A stretch of DNA of 64,000 nt from NCBI GenBank assembly GCA_036741355.1, contig DAINSK010000004.1:1-64000 (forward strand), written 5' to 3'. Below the pieces are notes generated by a model, which was not told the origin of the DNA, made no database searches, and saw only the letters and a program-made list of their open reading frames with translations. Each line of letters begins with the position of its first letter. Position 1 is the stretch's first letter. Made by a program: the position numbers and the translations under genes. Below are positions 1 to 8,106 of the stretch, piece by piece. Source of the stretch: JBBRGK01 sp036741355. GTDB lineage: Bacteria; Chloroflexota; Dehalococcoidia; CAUJGQ01.

Positions 1-302
<302 letters not shown>

Positions 303-641
303 GTCTTGAGCGCGCCTTTTGGTTGGTGGCCGCCCTTTGCCGTGAGAGGTAGCTTGTAGGTTTCGCCGGCCGCTTGCCCGTCGGGCGATCTGGCACGATA
401 ATTCGGCACACTATGAAGGCACTTCTGTAGACGCGACCGTCCTCGCCCCGAGCAGGCCTCGACGCTCTGCCTCCGCCGTTTAGCGCTGAAGGCACAGGGT
501 TTCTTGCTCGTCCCCGGGCGATCTTCGCAGCCATGCCCATTGCGGCGCTTGCGCGGAGGCGGTTGCCAACTTAGCCCCATCTTTTTTCCGTCGACCGGCA
601 CCGATTGGTCGCGTGATGCCTCGGGGTCGGAGAAGGTCGAA
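303..641. other. Intergenic, no gene seen
   Basis: About 340 bases lie between the acetyl-CoA synthetase stop and the decayed MFS gene. I see no reading frame with family resemblance, no RNA-like fold and no repeat. Confidence 0.5.
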
Positions 642-1312
642 TTGCTGCTTACGAGAAAATTACCGGCGTATCCGGTCTACCTGTTCATGACCGGCACTAG
701 CGCGTTGTTGTTCGCGGTGATGGTGACCATCCTCTTGATCGCCGCCATCTACGGCGCCGCCAGCGAGGGCTTCGACCGGCTCAACGTAGCGTTGCTGATC
801 AACAATATCGGCCTGCCGAGCTTCGGGCGGTTCGACCCTGTTGTCTGGTTTGCGGTCATCAGTGCCGGCGGACTGCCGTTTAGCCTCGTGGCGTCTGAGA
901 TTGTTCGTCGGCGAATCGACACTACCAGCCATTTTGCCGTCGCGGGATACCTTTCGGCGATTAACGGGCTGCTGATCGTGACGGTGATCGGCTTCGCGCT
1001 GGCCGGAAACTTCGCCATCGCGGTCGCGGCGATGTGGGCAACCCAGCTTCTCCGGCGCACGAATGCGCCCTTGAAAAGCGTCTGGGTGAACCAGAGCCTG
1101 GAGCCATCGGTGCGCGCTACGGTGTTTTCGATGGCAAGCCAGGCAGATTCACTCGGTCAGATACTGGGCGGACCGTTGTGGGGATCATCGCGACGGTGAT
1201 CTCGGTGCGTGCCGGTATCGGCGTGGCCGGGCTATTCCTTGCGCCGGCGCTGGTACTGTATGCACGGACGCTGAGGGGGAGGCAGCCGGTACTAGGCAGC
1301 CGGGAGTCGTAA
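642..1312 (+). pseudogene. MFS transporter remnant (internal deletion and frameshift)
   Basis: The remnant starts at TTG 642, behind a GGAGAAGG ribosome site. Residues 1-30 look like transmembrane helix 1 of a major facilitator protein. The text then jumps, around 'TILLIAAIYG', to what normally is the middle of the protein ('ASEGFDRLNVALL'), so several helices are missing. Near base 1175 one G has been lost. The first frame stops at 1199, but the C-terminal helix ('VVGIIATVISVRAG') continues in the next frame to TAA-type stop 1312. An intact family member is about 400 residues; this one could encode at most about 220. It is probably non-functional. Substrate is unknown. Confidence 0.7.
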
Positions 1313-1363
1313 GCGCAGCGGACAGTAGTGGGGTACAGTGAGCAGCGATTCGTTATCGTATCC

Positions 1364-1433
1364 CCGACTGCCGACTGCCGACTGCCGACTGCCGACTGCC
1401 GACTGCCGACTGCTGACTGCCGACTGCCGACTG
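1364..1433. repeat. Tandem heptamer repeat CCGACTG x10
   Basis: Ten head-to-tail copies of the 7-base unit CCGACTG, with one variant (CTGACTG at 1413-1419), lie between the MFS remnant and the luciferase-like gene. The same unit occurs twice at 48495-48508 and, on the opposite strand, four times at 59669-59696. It ends 30 bases before the next start codon. Confidence 0.9.
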
Positions 1434-1463
1434 CCGGCGCCAGAAGCGCCCCGGAGGCCACCA

Positions 1464-2381
1464 ATGAAAATCGGCGTTTCGCTTACTACTTCGTACCCGC
1501 GATCGCTTGGCGCCCGCGTCGCCGGACAGCAGCTTGTGGAGCGGGCGAGAGCGATCAAGGCCGCGGGGCTTGATTCGCTCTTCGTCGGCGACCACCACGC
1601 GACGCCGTCTCTTTATTTCCAGAACGTGCCGACCCTCGGCCGGCTCCTTGGCGAGCTCAGTGGCATGACCGTTGGAGCCTTGTTCCTCGCGCCGTTGCAC
1701 CATCCGGTTCTGATGGCCGAGCAGGTGGGAACGCTCGCCGCACTGGCGGAGGGGCCGTTTGTGCTAATCATGGCGGCGGGCGATGACGTGGCCCAGTTCG
1801 CGCCGTTTGGCATCTCGCTCAAGCAGCGTCCCAGCCGGCTGGAGGAGCACCTGACCATCGTTCGACGGCTACTCGCCGGCGAACGTGTGACCTTTGAAGG
1901 GCGCTACCACAAGCTTCAGGATGTTGTCATCAACCCCGTGCCGCCGGAGTTCGTTCCGATCTGGATCGGCGCATCGGCCCGGCCGGCGCTCGAGCGCGCC
2001 GCCGTGATGGCCGACGGCTGGCTGGCGTCACCGGGCGCGTTCGGAGAGGAACTGACGACCCAGATCGAGATCTATCGCGAGGCGGCGGCCCGCCGAGGCA
2101 AACGACCGGAGCTAATCGCCCGGCGCGACGTTTACGTAGGCGAGTCGGACGAAGAGGCGAATGCGGCAACCGCACCCGTGCTGGCGAGCGGGTACCGCGG
2201 CTTCAGCCGCGACGCTCTGGTCATTGGCGGACCGCAGACGGTCGTGGACGAGTTCCGCTACCTGCACTCTCTTGGCTTTTCGCACATCCTGGCGCGCCAC
2301 ATCGTGCCGCAACAGGAACTCGTGCTCGCGTCCTATCGGCGGCTCGGGGCGGAGGTATTGCCACAGGTACGCGCGCTGTAA
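1464..2381 (+). CDS. LLM-class F420/flavin-dependent oxidoreductase
   Basis: This 305-residue protein belongs to the bacterial luciferase-like monooxygenase superfamily (TIM barrel). It begins 'MKIGVSLTTSYP' and has the usual landmarks: 'FVGDHH' on an early strand, 'PLHHPVLMAEQVGTL' near residue 75, and the 'FEGRYHKL' and 'PIWIGASARPALERAA' segments in the second half. The start ATG 1464 was chosen because of GGAGG at 1452-1456; the open frame also extends upstream through the heptamer repeat, which is unlikely to be translated. The cofG/cofH genes nearby make F420 rather than FMN the likely cofactor, but the residues do not prove it. The substrate is unknown. Confidence 0.85.
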   Translation: MKIGVSLTTSYPRSLGARVAGQQLVERARAIKAAGLDSLFVGDHHATPSLYFQNVPTLGRLLGELSGMTVGALFLAPLHHPVLMAEQVGTLAALAEGPFVLIMAAGDDVAQFAPFGISLKQRPSRLEEHLTIVRRLLAGERVTFEGRYHKLQDVVINPVPPEFVPIWIGASARPALERAAVMADGWLASPGAFGEELTTQIEIYREAAARRGKRPELIARRDVYVGESDEEANAATAPVLASGYRGFSRDALVIGGPQTVVDEFRYLHSLGFSHILARHIVPQQELVLASYRRLGAEVLPQVRAL

Positions 2382-2393
2382 CGCTCCCGGCCA

Positions 2394-3399
2394 TCACGCC
2401 GGGTGTTCGGAAGGAAGGTTGCCTGCCTTTCGGGCCGGCCGCCGATGGTATTCGGGAGCAAACTTCGCAAAAAGCAGGGCTACCGTGAACAGCGCCGCCG
2501 ACGGCAAACGTCGTCAGCGACAGCCCGGAGATAAGCGTAGCCGGGACGATGACCCACTTGCGGCCGAAGCGGTCCGAAAGCGATCCCGCGTGGTAGAGCG
2601 TCGCGATGTTGAGCAGGTTCACCACCGACAGCGCAACACCAACCGCCGACGCACTCAGCCCTAAACGGTCTTTGCCCATCAACGGTACGACGGTAAACAG
2701 TGCGCCGGTGCGCCCCCAGAACTGCGCGAATGAGATCGCTCCAATCAGAATGAACGCTGGGCTGAGGATGACACTGCGCGCGGAGGGGACCTCCGCAGGC
2801 ACGGTGGCATCTTGTGCATCGTCGTGTGCGTGGTTGGCCACGGCGCCGGGTTGGGTCTCCCGGATGAACATCAGCGCCAGTCCGCAGGCCAGAGCCGAGA
2901 ACACCGCGTAGGCGATGAAGGGCGCCCGGATGCCCATATGGTCGTACAGGAAGCCGCCCGGCGCCGGTCCGAGACCGACGCCGACCAGGAAGAAGCCCTG
3001 GTAAAGGCTCATCATGCGTCCCCGGTTCTCCGGCGTCGCGATGTCTCCGACCATTATTTCGCCCGCGGTCAGCACGGTTGCGGCGCCGAGTCCAGCGAGT
3101 AAGCGGTAGACGAGCAGAAGCGTGAGGCTGGTGGCCGTGGCGATAAGCGCGGCGGCGATGGACGTGATCGCGGTCCCCAGGATGATTACCCGGCGGCGCC
3201 CCTGGCGTTCGGCCAAGTGTCCCGCCGGGACGTTGGCGAGAAAGCGGGCCAATCCGTAAGAACCGATCACGAGCCCAACAGCGCCGCCACTTAGACCAAA
3301 GCTGCGGGCATACGACGGCAGCACCGGCGTGATGACGCCGAAGCCCATCTGATTGACCAGCACCAAGAAGCAGAGGGCGAGGAAGGAACGGTTGCGCAC
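2394..3399 (-). pseudogene. MFS transporter with internal deletion
   Basis: The gene reads leftward from GTG 3399, which has GGGGGAGA just upstream. It encodes a good major facilitator N-terminal half with 'GHLAERQGRRR' between helices 2 and 3. The C-half follows, up to 'LSDRFGRKW' and helix 9 ('LISGLSLTTFAV'). At about base 2490 the frame breaks. The last helix and tail ('ALFTVALLFAKFAPEYHRR', ending in TGA at 2394-2396) sit in another frame directly after, so helices 10-11 are missing. Read straight on, the first frame runs antisense into the neighbouring luciferase-like gene to 2221. Helix counting is by eye. An efflux role is likely for the family but this copy is probably inactive. Confidence 0.65.
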
Positions 3400-3459
3400 G
3401 CGGCGATCTCCCCCACACACAGTACAATCAACTCAAAATCTGCATCCATATGGGATCTT

Positions 3460-3864
3460 ATGCGGGAACAACCGTCTGTCAGGATCGTGGATAAGACGCT
3501 GAGAATCCTCCGACTCTTCGGAGAGAGCCAGTCAGAATGGGGACTGGCACCGCTTGCACGCGAGGCAGACATACCGAAGACGACGGTATATCGCATTCTG
3601 CGCGTGCTGCAGCAACATGATTTTCTCGGCCAGGATCCCGATTCACGCCGGTTTCGATTGGGACTCGGCGCGCTCGAGCTCGGCCGGCGCGCCTACGAAG
3701 CGCTCGAGCTATCGCGGGTAGCCAGGCCGGTGATGGATCGGATGGCAGCGTCGAGTCGGCATAGGCGCGAATCGGCACCGACAACCGGCCATTACCGCGC
3801 CGCCGTGACCTCGTCGCGGAGGTCCACGAAGCGGAACTCGCTGGCCTGCGTGAGGCGGGCGTAG
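3460..3864 (+). pseudogene. IclR-family regulator, C-terminally truncated
   Basis: Residues 5-90 form a clear IclR winged-helix DNA-binding domain ('VRIVDKTLRILRLF', 'IPKTTVYRILRVL', 'FRLGLGALELGRRA'). After 'RPVMDRMAAS' (about base 3755) the resemblance ends. The entire effector-binding domain of about 170 residues is absent, and the frame runs antisense into the 3' end of cofH. Intact IclR proteins are about 250-270 residues. The gene is divergent from the decayed MFS transporter at 3399. The two were probably a regulator/transporter pair that was cut on both sides, but that history is an inference. A DNA-binding-only product cannot be excluded. Confidence 0.65.
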
Positions 3865-5150
3865 GAGCCGAACTGCTCGGTGTCGAGCGTCGGGTCGTCC
3901 AGCGGCTCGATTACCTCCGGTTCCTCGTGGAAGACGCGGAGGATCGTGTACAACGTGCTGCGCTCGGCGGGTACGCGGCCGAGGTCGCGCACGATCCGCC
4001 GAAGCTCGGCCGGACGGACAAGCTGCCCGTTGCCGGCGCCGGCCGACGTCGAGATGCTCTCGTTGATCAGCGTACCGCCGATGTCGTTTCCACCCGCAAG
4101 CAGCCCAAGCTGCGCCAGGCGGGTTCCTTCTTTAACCCACGAGACCTGGATGTTGGGGATGAAGCCGTTGAGCATAATGCGCGAGACGGCGTACATCTTC
4201 ATCACGTCCTGCCCGGTCGGACCGCCGCGCATGCCCTGCACCAACCCCTTCTGCCACATCGGCGCTTCCGTGTGGACGAAAGACAGCGGCACAAACTCGG
4301 TAAAGCCGCCGGTCTCGCGCTGGATATCGCGTAGCAGCGCAATGTGGGCCGCGCGATGGCGCAGCGTTTCCAAGTGGCCATACATGATCGTCGAGGTGGT
4401 TGGGACGCCGGCAGCGTGGGCGGCCTTTGCTACCTCGATCCACTGGGCGGTAGTGATGCGCCCCGGGGCGATCTGGTGTCGCACCTTGTCGTCGAGGATC
4501 TCGGCCGACGTCCCCGGAAGCGACCCGACTCCGGCCTCGGCAAGCCAGCCAACGTACTCCGCGATGCTGACCCGGGAGCGGACCGAGCCGTACAGCACTT
4601 CTTCGGGCGAGAAGCCGTGGATGTGCAGGTCCGGCAGCGCTCGCTTGAGCGCTTTCGTCAGGTCGACGTACAGCCGTCCTTCCATCTTCGGCGGCAGCCC
4701 TGCCTGCACGCATACCTCGGTGGCGCCCAGATCCCAGGCCTGCCGTGCGCGTCGTACGATTTCCCACTCGGGCAGGAAATAGCCTTCTTCGGTGCGATGG
4801 TCGCGGCTGAAAGCGCAGAAGCCGCAGTGCTTGATGCAGACGTTGGTGAAGTTGATGTTGCGGTTGACGACGTAGGTCACAGTGTCGCCGACCGCCGCCT
4901 GGCGAAGCTCGTCCGCCGCGATGCAGAGCGCCTGGAGGTCGATCCCGGTTGCGCCAAACAGTGTTTCGCCTTCGTCAACGCTGATCTCGTCGCCGCCGAG
5001 CGAGCGTTCCAAGATGCGGGCGATTGCGGGCGTCAGCGCCGGCAGCAGCCGCTCTGCCGCGCCGTTCTCGACGTGGGCGGGATGGAGCCGGAGCGGCCAG
5101 GACAACTTCTGTCCGGGAACCGCTACCGTGGGTTTGTTGTCGACGGTCAT
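3792..5150 (-). CDS. cofH: FO synthase subunit 2 (CofH)
   Basis: This 452-residue radical-SAM enzyme has the cluster motif C105-x3-C109-x2-C112 ('CIKHCGFC'), followed by 'GATEVCVQAGLPP' and 'IHGFSPEEV'. These segments separate CofH/MqnE-type enzymes from CofG. With CofG it makes the 7,8-didemethyl-8-hydroxy-5-deazariboflavin chromophore of coenzyme F420, using tyrosine and 5-amino-6-ribitylamino-uracil. Its ATG overlaps the cofG stop in an ATGA, so the two are translationally coupled. The pairing with cofG excludes a menaquinone (futalosine) role with fair confidence. The 3' end overlaps the truncated IclR reading frame on the other strand. Confidence 0.93.
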   Translation of the reverse strand: MTVDNKPTVAVPGQKLSWPLRLHPAHVENGAAERLLPALTPAIARILERSLGGDEISVDEGETLFGATGIDLQALCIAADELRQAAVGDTVTYVVNRNINFTNVCIKHCGFCAFSRDHRTEEGYFLPEWEIVRRARQAWDLGATEVCVQAGLPPKMEGRLYVDLTKALKRALPDLHIHGFSPEEVLYGSVRSRVSIAEYVGWLAEAGVGSLPGTSAEILDDKVRHQIAPGRITTAQWIEVAKAAHAAGVPTTSTIMYGHLETLRHRAAHIALLRDIQRETGGFTEFVPLSFVHTEAPMWQKGLVQGMRGGPTGQDVMKMYAVSRIMLNGFIPNIQVSWVKEGTRLAQLGLLAGGNDIGGTLINESISTSAGAGNGQLVRPAELRRIVRDLGRVPAERSTLYTILRVFHEEPEVIEPLDDPTLDTEQFGSYARLTQASEFRFVDLRDEVTAAR

Positions 5151-6466
5151 GGGTTGACCTCCTGCGCCACTTTGGCGCTTTCCGCGAGGTAGCGGTCATC
5201 GATAATCAACGGCGAAGGGCCGGTGCGGCGCGTCGGACGGACCGGCGTGCGGCCGGCAGCGGGTAGGGTGCTGCCCTCGAGCGCGGGGCGAACGTAACCG
5301 GAGTCGTCGGCCAGCGCCGCTACGCGTGCCGCGAAGGGCTCACGCAGCGTTGCTGCCGAGCGTTGGAAGCTCGGATAGATTGCCAGACGCTCACGCAATG
5401 TGAAGCCTGCATCGGCGGAGATGCTCCGTAACTCGTCGATCTTGGGCCACGGCGCCTCCGGGTTGATATGGTCGGCGGTGACCGGCGAGATGCCGCCCCA
5501 GTCGTTGATTCCCGCCAGCAGGTAGAAGCCATAGGCGTCAGGCGAGAGGTTCGGCGGCGCCTGGATGCTCATCTCGGGGCCGAGGATCAGGCGGGCAACC
5601 GCGATCGTACGGGCCATCTCCAGCGCCGACGGCTCGTCCTCGCCGCGCATCGGCGTGTCGTCCTTGGAGCGGAAGTTCTGGACGATCACCTCTTGCACGT
5701 TCCCCGATCGCTGCTGCAGGTCGCGGATCGCGAACAACGAATCAATCCGCTCTTCTAGCGTTTCGCCGATACCAATCAAGATGCCGGTGGTGAACGGGAT
5801 GCCCAGCCGGCCGGCGTCTTCGATTGTTTTAATCCGCAGTGTCGGCACTTTGCCCGGTGAGCCGGTGTGCGCGAGTCCGGGTCCCAGCAGGCGGTCGCTG
5901 ATATTTTCCAGCATCAGCCCCATGCTCACGTTCCACGGCCGCAGCGCTTCGAGCTCTTCCGGCTCCAGCACGCCGCAGTTGGCGTGCGGCATCAAGCCGG
6001 TCTCCTCGAAGACGAGCCGGCACATTGCCGCGAGGTACTCGGTGGTCGTCTCGTAGCCCTGGGCGCGCAACTCGCGCCGGGAACGCTCGTAGACCTCCTC
6101 AGGCTTCTCGCCGAGGCTGAAGAGGGCCTCCTTGCAGCCGGCAGCGGCACCGGCGCGGGCGATCGTCAGTACTTCGCCGGGAATCAGCATGCGGGCGGCC
6201 GGGCTGGTGGGGGAGACGGCGAAGATGCAGTAGCGGCAATGGTCGCGGCACAGGTTTGTAAGCGGGATGAAGACCTTGCGCGAGTACGTGACGGTGCGCC
6301 CCCAGCCGCGATCGCGCAATAATGATGCAGTTGACAGCAGGGCGCCGAATTCCGGCCCGTTCACCCGTGCGAGCGCGATCGCTTCGTCGCGGGAGGGAGT
6401 ATTGCCGCCCAGCGCCTTGCGCAGCACGCCATCGACGGATTGGTCCAGTTGATGATCGGTTCCCAT
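5147..6466 (-). CDS. cofG: FO synthase subunit 1 (CofG)
   Basis: This 439-residue radical-SAM protein has the motif C73-x3-C77-x2-C80 ('CRDHCRYC'), preceded by 'VFIPLTNL' and followed by 'LFSLGEKPEE' and 'HANCGVLEPEEL', all typical of CofG. It carries out the second radical step of F420 chromophore formation with CofH. ATG 6466 was chosen because GGAG lies about eight bases upstream; ATG 6496 is in frame but has no such site. The promoter is at 6519-6547 with a built-in palindrome, so expression is likely controlled by a dimeric repressor or activator. The stop overlaps the cofH start by four bases. Confidence 0.93.
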   Translation of the reverse strand: MGTDHQLDQSVDGVLRKALGGNTPSRDEAIALARVNGPEFGALLSTASLLRDRGWGRTVTYSRKVFIPLTNLCRDHCRYCIFAVSPTSPAARMLIPGEVLTIARAGAAAGCKEALFSLGEKPEEVYERSRRELRAQGYETTTEYLAAMCRLVFEETGLMPHANCGVLEPEELEALRPWNVSMGLMLENISDRLLGPGLAHTGSPGKVPTLRIKTIEDAGRLGIPFTTGILIGIGETLEERIDSLFAIRDLQQRSGNVQEVIVQNFRSKDDTPMRGEDEPSALEMARTIAVARLILGPEMSIQAPPNLSPDAYGFYLLAGINDWGGISPVTADHINPEAPWPKIDELRSISADAGFTLRERLAIYPSFQRSAATLREPFAARVAALADDSGYVRPALEGSTLPAAGRTPVRPTRRTGPSPLIIDDRYLAESAKVAQEVNP

Positions 6467-6518
6467 CACCGCTCCATGGCGCCGGGGCCGCGCCATACTT
6501 GTGGGACCTGTAGTCAGT

Positions 6519-6547
6519 CTTATAATACTACCGACTCCGGTAGTCAA
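6519..6547 (-). promoter_or_regulatory. cofGH promoter with palindromic operator
   Basis: On the minus strand TTGACT (6547-6542) and TATAAG (6524-6519) are separated by exactly 17 bases, a near-consensus sigma-70-type promoter. The spacer holds a perfect inverted repeat, ACTACCG-4-CGGTAGT (6527-6533 / 6538-6544). A further GACTAC half-site lies downstream (6515-6510). The adjacent divergent HxlR gene is an obvious candidate binder, but no binding evidence exists. Confidence 0.75.
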
Positions 6548-6568
6548 CGCGCCAGGCCTAACCCCCAA

Positions 6569-6591
6569 CCCCTTCCCTACAAGGGAAGGGG
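6569..6591. repeat. Intergenic palindrome, CCCCTTCCCT type
   Basis: Perfect 10-base arms CCCCTTCCCT / AGGGAAGGGG are separated by ACA. The element is preceded by 'CTAACCCCCAAC'. Related palindromes occur at 6661-6681, 21037-21068, 23360-23390 and 23516-23546. Confidence 0.8.
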
Positions 6592-6660
6592 AGCTTGCAT
6601 ACGAAAGTGAGTGCTGCAAACGCGCTGCAACCCGGACCGAACCCAGCTTCCAATAATCGT

Positions 6661-6681
6661 CCCTTCCCGCTCCGGGAAGGG
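6661..6681. repeat. Intergenic palindrome, CCCTTCCCG type
   Basis: Perfect 9-base arms CCCTTCCCG / CGGGAAGGG with a CTC loop end 17 bases before the HxlR start codon. With the copy at 6569-6591 it brackets a 70-base spacer, and the flanking 'GGCGAGGGTTAGG' mirrors the 'CTAACCCCC' on the other side. The two may be the ends of one small element. Confidence 0.75.
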
Positions 6682-6698
6682 AGGCGAGGGTTAGGCGC

Positions 6699-7199
6699 AT
6701 GGATCACAACCAGGTACCCGCAAGGCGATCGACCAGGCGGCGATTCGACGCGCTCGATTCGCGCGCTAGCTGCGCCATCGCGGGGACGCTCCAAATTGTC
6801 GGCGACCAGTGGACGCTGGTGATCATCCGCGATTTGCTGCGCGGGTTCACCAAGTTTAGCGACCTTGCCGGCGCGTCGGAGGGGATCACGCGGAGTTTGC
6901 TTTCGGATCGTCTCAAGCTGTTGGAGGCCGAAGGGATCGTCGAGCGCAACCTCTACATGGAACACCCGCCCCGCGCCGAGTACCGGCTGACGCCGAAAGG
7001 GCGGGCGCTGGGTCCGGCGCTGGGAGCCCTGGCGCGCTGGGGCACGCGCTATTTGGAACACGACACGGCGATCGTTTCCGCCGTCTGCGGCCACGAGCTG
7101 CGCGTCGCCTTCGAATGCCCGGTTTGCGACCACAAGGTGCCGTCCAGCGAAGCGCGCATCGCGCAGTTGAACTCGGATCGAATGCATGCTCAGTCCTAA
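6699..7199 (+). CDS. HxlR-family winged-helix regulator
   Basis: This 166-residue protein has an HxlR domain at about residues 20-115: a leading Cys, 'GDQWTLVIIRDLLRGFTKFSDL', 'GITRSLLSDRLKLLEAEGIV' and the wing 'PRAEYRLTPKGR'. The C-terminal tail adds 'CGHELRVAFECPVCDHKV', a possible small metal or redox site (C-x-H, C-x2-C). Such regulators often sense redox or aldehydes through the conserved Cys. The gene faces away from cofG and overlaps the next gene by 14 bases, so it probably controls either the F420 genes or the dehalogenase-like pair. Target and ligand are unproven. Confidence 0.85.
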   Translation: MDHNQVPARRSTRRRFDALDSRASCAIAGTLQIVGDQWTLVIIRDLLRGFTKFSDLAGASEGITRSLLSDRLKLLEAEGIVERNLYMEHPPRAEYRLTPKGRALGPALGALARWGTRYLEHDTAIVSAVCGHELRVAFECPVCDHKVPSSEARIAQLNSDRMHAQS

Positions 7200-8106
7200 G
7201 CCCGGCTGGCTCACGCCGATGTTTCCGTGGGAACAGCAGTCGCTGGTCGTGAACGGCCGCACCATGGCCTACATCGACGAAGGGGATCCCAACGGGCGTC
7301 CGGTGCTGTTGCTATCGGGCAATCCCACCTGGGGCTTCTTGTATCGCGACTTCATCGAACCGCTGATGCGGGCGGGTTACCGCGCGATCGCGCCGGATTG
7401 GGTTGGTACGGGCTATTCCGACCATCCGCGCATCGACGCGGCGCTCACGCTCGCGCACCATGTCGCCGACCTGACGTCGCTCATGGACCAGTTGCAGTTA
7501 CGCGGCTTTGTGATCGTCGGACAGGACTGGGGAGGGCCGCAGGGCGCCGGCGCCGCGCTGCAGCGCATCGAGCGGCTCGGAGCTATGGTGCTGATGAGCA
7601 CCTGGTGCTTCAACGGCTTCGTCGGGCGGTTTCACCAGTCGCCCCGGCCATGGACGACCTGGCACACGCCGCTGATCGGCCAGTTCTTCATGAAGCGTCT
7701 GAAAGTCCTCTCGCGGCACGGCCCCACCGCGATTTCCAAACGGGGCATGACCGCGGACCAGGGCCGGGCCTACCACCATGTTTACGACGAGCCCGAGTCG
7801 GACGCAGTGGTGCTCACGTGGCCCCGGACGATCCCGCTGTACGAGGGCGACCGCGGCTGGGCAGACATGGCTGCGATCGAGCGACGGGCTCCCGAGCTGG
7901 CAGACGTACCGACGCTGCTGCTATGGGGACGCCAGGACAGCGTTTTCGGCCTCCCCTATGCGGAGCGCCTCAAAGAGCTGCTGCCGCGGGCAGAGGGGCC
8001 GGTCGCCGTCGAAAACGCCGACCACTTCATGCAGGATGACCAGGGACCGGAGATCGCTCGGCTAATCGTAGACTTCCTCGACCGCACCGTGGGGGCAGCG
8101 CCGTGA
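7186..8106 (+). CDS. Haloalkane dehalogenase-like alpha/beta hydrolase 1
   Basis: This 306-residue alpha/beta hydrolase has its nucleophile in 'GQDWGG' (Asp114, followed by Trp115), the arrangement of haloalkane dehalogenases. The likely acid is Asp251 ('WGRQDSVFG') and the base His280 ('NADHFMQDD'), an order matching the DhlA-type subfamily. 'GNPTWGFLYR' near residue 46 forms the oxyanion loop. The family hydrolyses carbon-halogen bonds to alcohols, but many members have other or unknown substrates. The gene overlaps the HxlR gene upstream and the second hydrolase downstream (GTGA overlap), so the three form one operon. Confidence 0.82.
   Translation: MLSPKPGWLTPMFPWEQQSLVVNGRTMAYIDEGDPNGRPVLLLSGNPTWGFLYRDFIEPLMRAGYRAIAPDWVGTGYSDHPRIDAALTLAHHVADLTSLMDQLQLRGFVIVGQDWGGPQGAGAALQRIERLGAMVLMSTWCFNGFVGRFHQSPRPWTTWHTPLIGQFFMKRLKVLSRHGPTAISKRGMTADQGRAYHHVYDEPESDAVVLTWPRTIPLYEGDRGWADMAAIERRAPELADVPTLLLWGRQDSVFGLPYAERLKELLPRAEGPVAVENADHFMQDDQGPEIARLIVDFLDRTVGAAP

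Noticed and set aside
1364..1433. CRISPR array
   Set aside because: The repeat unit is 7 bases with no spacers; it is a simple tandem repeat.
3792..5150. Menaquinone (futalosine) pathway MqnE/MqnC instead of CofH
   Set aside because: It is coupled to cofG and carries CofH-like segments; no mqn genes are nearby.
6558..7265. 235-codon frame antisense to the HxlR gene
   Set aside because: No family motifs, and the plus-strand HxlR protein explains the conservation; GC-rich codons leave long antisense frames throughout this DNA.
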